From: Candidatus Fibrimonadaceae bacterium
Lineage (GTDB): Bacteria > Fibrobacterota > Fibrobacteria > Fibrobacterales > Fibrobacteraceae
DNA: 46,921 nt
Assembly (NCBI GenBank): GCA_031286305.1
Contig: JAITUM010000203.1
Coordinates: 1 to 46,921 of the forward strand
Reading direction: 5' to 3'
Shown: piece after piece, positions 10,701 through 19,087 of the stretch
Layout: every line of letters begins with the position of its first letter
Numbering within the stretch: position 1 is the first letter of the stretch
Program-made: the position numbers and the translations under genes
Notes under the pieces: model-generated
What the model saw: the letters and a program-made list of their open reading frames with translations, nothing else
Databases searched by the model: none
What the model was told of the DNA's origin: nothing

Positions 10701-12266
10701 GAAGAAGAGCACATTCCTAAAATTTTGGATGCCGGTATAGAAGAAGTTGCGGTGCGTTCCGTGTTAACTTGCAATTCGCCGCTTGGCGTTTGTGCAAGGT
10801 GTTATGGTCGAATGCTGGCTTCCGGGCGCTTGGTTGACTTGGGCGAGGCTGTTGGAGTTTTGGCAGCGCAGTCAATTGGTGAGCCGGGTACGCAGCTTAC
10901 GCTTCGCACGTTCCACATTGGTGGTGCGTCTAGCCGCATAACGGTTGACAATAACAAAAAAGCTTCTGTTGATGGAAAAATTTCTCTTGAAAACAGTGAA
11001 GAGATTGAATACAAGGGTTCTCAGGTGGAAATTAGCCGCATGGCAGAACTTGTGCTTATAGATAATAACGGCATAAATCGCGGTCGCTGGCAAATTCCTT
11101 ATGGCGCATCGCTTCATGTTAAAAACGGTGACCATGTTAAAAAAGATGAACTGCTTTACGAGTGGGATCCTTATAACAACCCGATAATAAGCACAGTCGG
11201 CGGCAAAATCCAGCTTTTGGACTTTATAGAAAAAACAACCTATTTGTCTGAAGTTGATGAAACAACCGGCATAGAAACCTGGACAATAATCAACGATAAG
11301 AGAGGTCGCAAGCGTGCTTCGATAAATGTTATGCATAATGGCGAGCGCACAGGTCACTTCTTTTTGCCGGACGGTGCAGTGTTAACTGTTCGCGACGGAG
11401 ATACTATTGTCAGCGGTCAAACTATAGCAAAGTTGCCGCGTTCCGTAGGAAAAACAAAAGATATTACCGGTGGTTTGCCCAGAGTTGCCGAGTTGTTTGA
11501 GGCTCGTGAGCCAAAGAACTCCGCAGTGCTTGCTCCCATAGATGGTGCAGTAGCTTTTGGCGCAGAAAAGAGTGCCGGGCAAATAGTGTTAATTAAAGGC
11601 GATAAAGCCGAAGAAGAAATTGTGGTTCCGCACGGTAAGCATCTCTCCGTTCATGAGGGAGATAGAGTTCGCAAAGGACAGTCGCTTGCCGAAGGTTCCA
11701 TAAGCTTAAAGGATATTCTTGAGATTTTGGGCGAAGAAGAATTGCAGAGGCATTTGATAGACGAAATACAATCGGTTTATCGTTTGCAGGCTGTTACAAT
11801 TTCTGATAAGCATATAGAGTGCATAGTTCGCCAGATGATGAGAAAAGTGACCATAACCGATCCGGGTGAATCCAAGTTCTTAACGGGCGAAGATGTTTCT
11901 AGAATAGAGCTTCGCTTGGAGAACAGCAGATTGCAAGAAGAAGGCAAAGCCGAGGCTGAATATGCTCCGTTGCTGCTTGGCATAACCAAAGCGGCTCTTG
12001 CAATGGATAGCTTTATAGCGGCAGCTTCTTTCCAAGAAACCACGAAGGTGCTTACCAAAGCCACCATAGCAGGTTCAAAAGACAAGTTGCTGGGCTTAAA
12101 GGAAAATGTGATTATGGGTCGCTTGATTCCATCCGGAACCGGTGCTTTGCATTTGCGAAACCTGGAAATAAAGGATTCCGATGTGGTTGAGCCTGCGGCA
12201 GAACATTCTCGCAGCCATGCCTTCGCGGATGCCGATTTTGAGGATATAGATGATGAGCTCGAATAA
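7698..12266 (+). CDS. rpoC: DNA-directed RNA polymerase subunit beta'
   Basis: 1522 aa; [16 protein letters not shown], zinc-finger [23 protein letters not shown]; overlaps rpoB end by 8 nt. Confidence 0.99.
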   Translation: [1522 protein letters not shown]

Positions 12267-12288
12267 AACAATACTTGCTAACTTAAAT

Positions 12289-12418
12289 GTTTTGGGACAA
12301 GGGACATGGGAAAAGCGGAATATAGATCTTCGTTGTCCGGGACATGAATTGCGCAAAATCATGTCCCATATCCCAAATAATGATATTTTGAATATCGCTT
12401 GTCCCATATCCCAAGCAA
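12289..12418. repeat. Degenerate G/C-run repeat (GGGACAAGGGACATGGG / TGTCCCATATCCCAA x2)
   Basis: gggacaagggacatggg near 12295 and two copies of tgtcccatatcccaa (~12362 and ~12401) in inverted orientation, in the rpoC-rpsL gap. Confidence 0.7.
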
Positions 12419-12466
12419 GTAATTCAAAGTTTACTATATTAGAACCTGCATTTAGGAGAATTTAGA

Positions 12467-12868
12467 GTGCCTACAATTCAACAATTAGTGCGTCTCGGTC
12501 GTGAAAAGGTTAAAAACCGTACAACGGCTCCAGCGCTTAAAGCTTGCCCCCAAAAACGCGGCGTTTGCAGCCGTGTTTACACAACAACGCCCAAAAAGCC
12601 AAACTCCGCTTTGCGCAAAATCGCTCGTGTGCGACTCAGCAACAAAATGGAAGTTACCGCTTACATACCGGGTGAAGGTCATAACCTGCAAGAGCATTCC
12701 ATTGTGCTAATCCGCGGCGGTCGTGTTAAAGACGTTCCGGGTGTTCGTTATCACATTATTCGTGGTGCGCTTGATACCCAAGCCGTAAGTGGCCGTAAGC
12801 AGGCTCGTTCTCGTTATGGTGTTAAAAAGAAAGCGGCAGCAGCTGCACCAACCAAGGGCAAAAAGTAA
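12467..12868 (+). CDS. rpsL: 30S ribosomal protein S12
   Basis: [59 protein letters not shown]. Confidence 0.98.
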   Translation: MPTIQQLVRLGREKVKNRTTAPALKACPQKRGVCSRVYTTTPKKPNSALRKIARVRLSNKMEVTAYIPGEGHNLQEHSIVLIRGGRVKDVPGVRYHIIRGALDTQAVSGRKQARSRYGVKKKAAAAAPTKGKK

Positions 12869-12877
12869 GGAGTAATT

Positions 12878-13354
12878 ATGTCTAGAAGAAGAAAATCTAT
12901 TCATCGTTCAATTTTACCGGATCCTCGCTATAATTCAACTCTGATAACGGAGTTGGTGGGCGTTGTTCTTAAAAAAGGCAAAAAGACCCTAGCTGAGCGC
13001 ATTGTTTATACTGCGCTTGAGGAGCTGAATAAAAAGGTTCAAGGCTCTGAGACGGTTATGGAAAAATTTGAACAGTGTCTTGAAAATATCAAGCCTCAGG
13101 TTGAGGTTAAAACCCGCAGAGTTGGTGGTGCAAACTATCAGGTTCCCATTGAGGTTGCTCCTGAGCGTGCCAAGGCTCTTGCGCTTCGTTGGCTTTTAGT
13201 GGCGGCTCGCAAAAGAAACGAGCAGAACATGGCGCTACGTTTAGCGGCTGAACTTGTTGCTGCAAAAAACAATGAAGGCGGTGCGGTTCGCAAAAAAATA
13301 GATACTCATAAAATGGCAGAAGCAAACAAGGCCTTTGCGCACTTTAGGTGGTAG
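12878..13354 (+). CDS. rpsG: 30S ribosomal protein S7
   Basis: MSRRRKSIHRSILPDPRYNSTLITELVGVVLKKGKKTLAERIVY...AFAHFRW. Confidence 0.98.
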   Translation: MSRRRKSIHRSILPDPRYNSTLITELVGVVLKKGKKTLAERIVYTALEELNKKVQGSETVMEKFEQCLENIKPQVEVKTRRVGGANYQVPIEVAPERAKALALRWLLVAARKRNEQNMALRLAAELVAAKNNEGGAVRKKIDTHKMAEANKAFAHFRW

Positions 13355-13389
13355 GGTTAATAACTCTTTGCCTTTCAAAAGGCTAAGGT

Positions 13390-14370
13390 ATGTTGCTGCG
13401 AGCTCAAAAAATACTTCTTGTACTTTTTTCTTCGCTTTGTGCGCAACAGCAGGGATTGACATTTTCCGGTATTTTTGAGTCTGCTGTTTCCACTCGTTAC
13501 AGCGATTCTTTGTCTTATGGAGTTGAGGAATACGCAAATATTCGTATGCAATCGCGCATTGGGCAAAATGCTACGTTTTTTGGTGCGGTGAATCTTGTTG
13601 CGGGCGCGGGAGATTTTGCTTATGACCGTTTAATTGAGCTGGAACGCCTTCACTTTAGGTTAAATGGTGAAACAATAAATTTTGATGGCGGATTGATGCG
13701 TTTGCCGTTTGGTTATGGGCAGGTTTGGAATCCGTCTGATTTTATTAATCCTAAAAATCCGCTTTTGCCAAACGCTCGTCCTATAGCTGTTTTAGGGGCT
13801 GGGCTTTCTTGGTATCCAACGGATTCTTTTAAATTTATGGAATTCGCTGCCGCTCCTCGCGACTCATCGCAAAATGGGTTGGCAGGTTTTTTGGCAGAGC
13901 AGCATTGGGAGCGTGCAAGCCTTCAATTGCTTTATTCTTATGAATTTTCCGGCACGGATACAGAAGATTTTCATCGTGCCGGAATGTCGCTCAAAGCCGA
14001 TTTGGAACTCAGCTTTATGATAGATATGCTATACACTTTTAACAAAGATGAAAAAAGCAAAGAGGGTCTCGTTTTTAGCGGTGGTTTTGATTATTCCATG
14101 TTTAGCGGAAATCTCATTGTTTTAACCGAATATCTTTACAATGGCGGTGAGAATAATTTATATTCCGGGTTCACTTGGCGTTTTTCTGACTATACCAATG
14201 CAGGTGCAGCTTTGCTTGCCGGCATAGACGATAACTCTTTTATTCCTATTGCTGTTTTTAACCACGAGCTTTTTCAAGGTGCAAGCTTTAACATAATGGC
14301 TCAAAGACCCCTTAATAGCGAGTTGCCTTACGACTTTAACTTGGAAGCCAGACTTAGGTTGAGGTTTTGA
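13390..14370 (+). CDS. Putative outer-membrane beta-barrel protein
   Basis: Signal-like N-terminus, alternating beta pattern, ends ...LEARLRLRF (terminal Phe). Confidence 0.6.
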   Translation: MLLRAQKILLVLFSSLCAQQQGLTFSGIFESAVSTRYSDSLSYGVEEYANIRMQSRIGQNATFFGAVNLVAGAGDFAYDRLIELERLHFRLNGETINFDGGLMRLPFGYGQVWNPSDFINPKNPLLPNARPIAVLGAGLSWYPTDSFKFMEFAAAPRDSSQNGLAGFLAEQHWERASLQLLYSYEFSGTDTEDFHRAGMSLKADLELSFMIDMLYTFNKDEKSKEGLVFSGGFDYSMFSGNLIVLTEYLYNGGENNLYSGFTWRFSDYTNAGAALLAGIDDNSFIPIAVFNHELFQGASFNIMAQRPLNSELPYDFNLEARLRLRF

Positions 14371-14390
14371 TTTTCTATATTAAATCCTCA

Positions 14391-17165
14391 ATGTTTTCTA
14401 AAACGCCGTTATACTTGATTTTCTTGTGCGCACTTGCCTTTGCGCAATTTACTGATATGCCCCTAACGGCATCAGAAGACAATCGAGTTAGCAGTATAAG
14501 CATAGATGGCGCTATATATACAAACACAACTACGCTGAAATCTCGCATACCTTTAAGGGAAAATTCAAGTTATTCCCCCTCCGTTTTGGCAGAGCAAGTG
14601 AAAAAATCAATAGAATCCCTCTATGAAACCGGAATGTTTGACAATATTAAAGTTTTAGCCAAATACGGTGAAGGCGGCGCTGTGCACTTGATTTTTGAAG
14701 TCACTGAGCAGCCTGCCCTAGACACTCTGCTCATAGAAGGCAACGACGATGTGTCAAAAGACGAACTTAGACTAAAAACACGAATGACAGCAGGTGCGGT
14801 TTATAGCAAAAGCGATTTGGAACGAGATAGACAGGCAATTTTGAGCTACTACCGCTCACAAGGATACCTGCTTGCAGAGGCATGGGTAGAAGAAATTCCT
14901 GTTGGAGAACATAAAAACAAAGTCATTATACACATTAGCGAAGGCAATAAGGTAAAGGTAGATTCCATTTCCATTTCCGGCAACCATGGAGTGCCTAGGG
15001 AAGAGATTATAAGACGCATGCAAACAAAAAGAGATTCGTGGTGGGGCGGCGGTGATTTTAAATTGGATGTTTTTGAGGCAGACAGAGATTCCGTTATAAA
15101 TGCCGCAAGGCGCCATGGTTTTTTAGATGCGGAGCTTTTAGAATACGAAGCTATCTATTTGCCGGATTCAAGCTGCCGCTTTTATTTGGGGCGCATGGCA
15201 CGCAGAGGTTCCAGCCTGCAGCTTCTTTACCACCAGTTGAACAAAAACATATCAGACAAAGAAAATCCGTTGCACTCTTTAACCGGAAAGTCCATTGCAA
15301 TGGCTTCGCATTATTATAGAGAACACAGGTCGCAAATGGGCATACACCAAGCGTTCCCTGTTCCGAATATACAGAACGAGAAACAGGCCGCTGAGGTTTT
15401 GAACAATATAATAACCTACGGCGCAATTAGAAAAGAATGGATAAAGAGCCTAAGGGGCAAGGCTTGGAAAGACCCTCGCATAGACAGTCTGCTTGCAATA
15501 AAGAAACGCACTGTTTATGAAGAAAAACTTTTGGTTCGTTATTCTTTGGAAGAAACTATTCCTGCGCTTATGCAATATGACAGCGTTAATACTGCAAGCT
15601 ATGTTCACATAAACATAGACATTAAAGAGGGCAGAAAATATTATGCCGGCAGGGTGCATTTTACAGGGAACGAAGTTTTGCCAACTGCATTCTTGCAGGC
15701 GCAGGTTCGTTTGGATAGCGGAAAAGTGTTTAATCATGACCAGTATGATTCCACAAAAAGAGCTATTTTGTCTGCGTATAGAGAAGATGGTTATTTGTTT
15801 GTGCAGATTGATGAAACGAGAATTTTTGTGAACGATTCGGTGGTTAATTTAACTTTTGCCTTGCGCGAAGGCTTGCCTGCACAAATACACAAGGTTCATA
15901 TAAGAGGCAACACAAAAACAAAAGACAAGGTGATTCGCAGAGAAATAAGATTATTCCCGGGCGATACTTATAGGCAATCTCTTTTGGAACGCAGTTTCAG
16001 AGATATAATGCAGTTAAATTATTTTGATAGCGTTATGCCGGACGTTCAGCCTGTGGGCGAGCAAGATGTTGATTTGCTTTTTGCTGTTTCTGAGCGCGAA
16101 GCCGGCACAGGGCAATTTGGTGCCGGTGCTGCCTATAGCCAAGCAGATGGTTTGGTATTTACGCTTAACCTTTCAATTCCCAATTGTTGTATGGGAGATG
16201 GTCAGGCGCTAAATGTAAGTGGTGAATATGGAACTGATAAAAGGAGCGTATCAGCTGGTTTTTCTGAGCCATGGCTTTTTGATACTCCTACAAGAATTGG
16301 CGCATCTTTGAATTACTCTTGGTGGAATGGTTATAATGCCCATGATATTACGCGCTATGGTGGTAATGTTTTCTTGGGGCGCAGGCTCACATGGCCGGAT
16401 GATTATTTTTATGTGCAAGGCGGAATTGGCTGGCAGAGAAATAAACAGGGAGCAAACCCTGAATTTCCGGATGGCAGTCCCAGCCTTGTTCGCTTTACGG
16501 GAGACGAAACCAGTCTTGATTTTGTTATAATTAGAGATGATAAAAACCTGCCGATTTTCCCAACCGAAGGTTCGCGGTACATGCTGTCTTCTTCTTGGGC
16601 TGTTCCGGATTTCTTGGGTGGAGATTTCAGCTTTTTGCAAACGGAACTTAGCATAAAATGGTGGTTCCCGATTTTACCTGATAAATTGACCCTTGGTATA
16701 ACAAATGAGTTTGGTGTTATTACCGGAGACGTTTTGCAATACCGCAGGCTTTATCAGATGGGCGGAGCACTTGGTTATAAAGGTTTGATGCGTGGTTATA
16801 GACCGGGTTCTTTGGGTGCATACAGGCTTGGGCGCAGCTATCAATATTTTGGCGCGGAATTGACTTGGCCAATTTCGCAGAATCTCTTTTACCTTATACC
16901 GATCTTCTTTGATGCAGGTAATGTGTTTGGTGATGTTTACGATTGGAACGAACCGGTTAGCAGAGATATTGGTTCTCCGCTTCGTGAGTGGGATATTTCT
17001 TCGCTCAAACGTGATTTTGGATTTGGCTTCCGCATTTTGGTTCCGATGCTCGGCATTATTGGTTTTGATTTTGCATGGCCTCTTGACCCCGGTGAGCATC
17101 GCGGTTTTGATGTTCCGGGTATTGGGACAATGGAGTTTAATTTCATAATATCGCAAGGGTTTTAG
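14391..17165 (+). CDS. bamA: BamA/Omp85-family outer-membrane assembly protein (enlarged POTRA region)
   Basis: Repeated POTRA motifs (I.GN...D.LR...; VHFTGNEVLP; VHIRGNTKTKDKVIRREIRLFPGDTYRQS) and C-terminal barrel (FDAGNVFG..., FGFGFRILVPMLGIIGFDFAWPL). Confidence 0.9.
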   Translation: MFSKTPLYLIFLCALAFAQFTDMPLTASEDNRVSSISIDGAIYTNTTTLKSRIPLRENSSYSPSVLAEQVKKSIESLYETGMFDNIKVLAKYGEGGAVHLIFEVTEQPALDTLLIEGNDDVSKDELRLKTRMTAGAVYSKSDLERDRQAILSYYRSQGYLLAEAWVEEIPVGEHKNKVIIHISEGNKVKVDSISISGNHGVPREEIIRRMQTKRDSWWGGGDFKLDVFEADRDSVINAARRHGFLDAELLEYEAIYLPDSSCRFYLGRMARRGSSLQLLYHQLNKNISDKENPLHSLTGKSIAMASHYYREHRSQMGIHQAFPVPNIQNEKQAAEVLNNIITYGAIRKEWIKSLRGKAWKDPRIDSLLAIKKRTVYEEKLLVRYSLEETIPALMQYDSVNTASYVHINIDIKEGRKYYAGRVHFTGNEVLPTAFLQAQVRLDSGKVFNHDQYDSTKRAILSAYREDGYLFVQIDETRIFVNDSVVNLTFALREGLPAQIHKVHIRGNTKTKDKVIRREIRLFPGDTYRQSLLERSFRDIMQLNYFDSVMPDVQPVGEQDVDLLFAVSEREAGTGQFGAGAAYSQADGLVFTLNLSIPNCCMGDGQALNVSGEYGTDKRSVSAGFSEPWLFDTPTRIGASLNYSWWNGYNAHDITRYGGNVFLGRRLTWPDDYFYVQGGIGWQRNKQGANPEFPDGSPSLVRFTGDETSLDFVIIRDDKNLPIFPTEGSRYMLSSSWAVPDFLGGDFSFLQTELSIKWWFPILPDKLTLGITNEFGVITGDVLQYRRLYQMGGALGYKGLMRGYRPGSLGAYRLGRSYQYFGAELTWPISQNLFYLIPIFFDAGNVFGDVYDWNEPVSRDIGSPLREWDISSLKRDFGFGFRILVPMLGIIGFDFAWPLDPGEHRGFDVPGIGTMEFNFIISQGF

Positions 17166-17169
17166 ACAA

Positions 17170-18141
17170 ATGAAGATTGCAGTTATAGGTGGTGCCGGTT
17201 ATATAGGCTCGCATGTGGCAAGGGAGCTTTTGGATTTTGGTCACGAGGTTTTTGTTTACGATAATTTGAGCAGCGGGTTAAGGCAAAATTTATTTTCAGA
17301 GGCAGGTTTTGTTCATGGTGATATTTTGGATGTTCAAAAGCTGGATGATTTTTTTACAAGCGTGAAGCCGGAGGGCATTGTGCATTTGGCGGCATTGAAA
17401 GCTGCCGGCGAATCCATGTTGTTGCCCGAAAAATACAGTATTCACAACATTACAGGTTCTTTGAATATTTTGAATGCAGTTTCAAAGCATGGCGTAAAAT
17501 ACATTGTGTTTTCCAGTTCTGCAGCTGTGTATGGCAGCCCGAAATACTTGCCCATGGACGAAAAGCATCCAACCGAACCGGAAAATTATTATGGCTACAC
17601 AAAACTCGCTATTGAGCAGTATTTGGAGTGGTATGGAAGGTTAAGAGGCATAAAATATGCCGCACTTCGTTATTTTAACGCTGCAGGTTATGATGTTAAG
17701 GGCAGAATAAGCGGTTTGGAGCAGAATCCGGCGAATTTGATTCCTATTGTTATGGAAGTTGCTGCCGGTATGCGTAGCTTTGTGAGTGTTTTTGGAAATG
17801 ATTACGAAACTGAGGACGGCACAGGGGTTAGGGATTATATTCATGTTAGCGACCTGGCTCGCGGCCATAGAATGGCTTTTGACAAGTTGCAAAGCGGGGA
17901 TAGTTTTGTTGTAAACTTGGGTGTGAACAGCGGAAACAGCGTTTTGGAGGTTGTAAAGGCAACGGAGCGTATTTCCGGCAAAAAAATAGATTACCGAATA
18001 ACAGGCCGCCGTGCTGGCGATGCCGCAGTTGTTTTGGCAGACCCGGCGCTTGCAAAAGAATTTTTAGGCTGGCAAGCTCAATGCTCCGATTTAGACACCC
18101 TACTAGAAACAACTTGGCGTGTGTATAAAAGTGCCCAATGA
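17170..18141 (+). CDS. galE: UDP-glucose 4-epimerase
   Basis: MKIAVIGGAGYIGSHVARELLD...; YGYTKLAIEQYL; GTGVRDYIHVSDLA. Confidence 0.94.
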   Translation: MKIAVIGGAGYIGSHVARELLDFGHEVFVYDNLSSGLRQNLFSEAGFVHGDILDVQKLDDFFTSVKPEGIVHLAALKAAGESMLLPEKYSIHNITGSLNILNAVSKHGVKYIVFSSSAAVYGSPKYLPMDEKHPTEPENYYGYTKLAIEQYLEWYGRLRGIKYAALRYFNAAGYDVKGRISGLEQNPANLIPIVMEVAAGMRSFVSVFGNDYETEDGTGVRDYIHVSDLARGHRMAFDKLQSGDSFVVNLGVNSGNSVLEVVKATERISGKKIDYRITGRRAGDAAVVLADPALAKEFLGWQAQCSDLDTLLETTWRVYKSAQ

Positions 18142-18145
18142 ATAG

Positions 18146-18174
18146 TTGACAACGCTTTGAAAATTTGCTATATT
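18146..18174 (+). promoter_or_regulatory. Sigma70-type promoter for tRNA-Phe
   Basis: TTGACA (18146-18151) - 17 nt - TATATT (18169-18174), about 10 nt upstream of the tRNA. Confidence 0.75.
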
Positions 18175-18183
18175 TAGTGTTAC

Positions 18184-18256
18184 GGCTCTGTAGCTCAGTT
18201 GGTAGAGCATCGGACTGAAAATCCGTGTGTCAGCGGTTCAAATCCGCTTGGAGCCA
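18184..18256 (+). tRNA. trnF: tRNA-Phe (anticodon GAA)
   Basis: Acceptor GGCTCTG/TGGAGCC, anticodon loop CTGAAAA, T-arm GCGGTTCAAATCCGC. Confidence 0.94.
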
Positions 18257-19047
18257 TTACCCTTCAGCTGGTTTACTATGCTCAATTTAGAGCCAGAAGG
18301 CACAGATTCGGTTATAAACACATTACTACCCAGCACAGAACCTTTGCCTATAATCGTTTTGCCGCCAAAAACAGAAGCCCCAGAGTATATTGTCACATAA
18401 TCTTCTACCGTAGGGTGTCGTTTTTCCCCTTTTAATGCTTGCCCGCCTCTAGTTGAAAGTGCTCCAAGCGTTACTCCCTGATAAATTTTGACATGCTCGC
18501 CTATGATGGTGGTTTCGCCTATAACAATACCCGTTCCGTGGTCTATAAAAAAATAATTGCCGATTTTTGCGCCGGGGTGAATATCTATGCCCGTTGCAGA
18601 ATGGGCGTGTTCCGTCATTATGCGCGGGAGTTTTGGAATGCCGGCAACATGAAGTTCATGAGCTAGCCTATAAACAGAGATTGCATAGAACCCCGGATAG
18701 GAAATTATTATCTCTTCCTTGTCTGTAGCAGCAGGATCGCCGTCATATGCGGCTTCTACGTCTGTAGCAAGGCGCTTTCTTATTTCAGGGAGTTTTGCCA
18801 AAAAATCTTTTGCGACCTTTGCCGGCTTGCGACCCGGTAGGCGAAGCATCTGTTTGTTCAATAGCAGTTCAGCTTCTTCTAAAAGCTTGCTCACAGGTTT
18901 GTTGCTAAAATAGCCGGGAAACAGCAAATTGCGAAGCGTGTCTATAAGCTTTACCGCCTCATTTTTGCCGGGCAATTTTCCGGGCTTAGGAATGGAGTCT
19001 TTTAGCTCGGAATAACTTTTCAAAAGAGCGGAGGCTATACTTTTCAT
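18238..19047 (-). CDS. cysE: Serine O-acetyltransferase family (CysE-type hexapeptide repeat)
   Basis: ...HSATGIDIHPGAKIGNYFFIDHGTGIVIGETTIIGEHVKIYQGVTLGALSTRGG...; C-terminus antisense to tRNA-Phe 3' end. Confidence 0.88.
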   Translation of the reverse strand: MKSIASALLKSYSELKDSIPKPGKLPGKNEAVKLIDTLRNLLFPGYFSNKPVSKLLEEAELLLNKQMLRLPGRKPAKVAKDFLAKLPEIRKRLATDVEAAYDGDPAATDKEEIIISYPGFYAISVYRLAHELHVAGIPKLPRIMTEHAHSATGIDIHPGAKIGNYFFIDHGTGIVIGETTIIGEHVKIYQGVTLGALSTRGGQALKGEKRHPTVEDYVTIYSGASVFGGKTIIGKGSVLGSNVFITESVPSGSKLSIVNQLKGNGSKRI

Positions 19048-19087
19048 GAGAAGTAATGTAGTTTTTTTTCTACATTACATTTCACGA

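Noticed and set aside
3434-12271. Many long antisense ORFs across rpoB/rpoC (e.g. 159 aa at 3434-3913, 164 aa at 11777-12271)
   Set aside because: They lie opposite highly conserved coding sequence, have no recognisable motifs or ribosome-binding sites, and are expected from codon bias.
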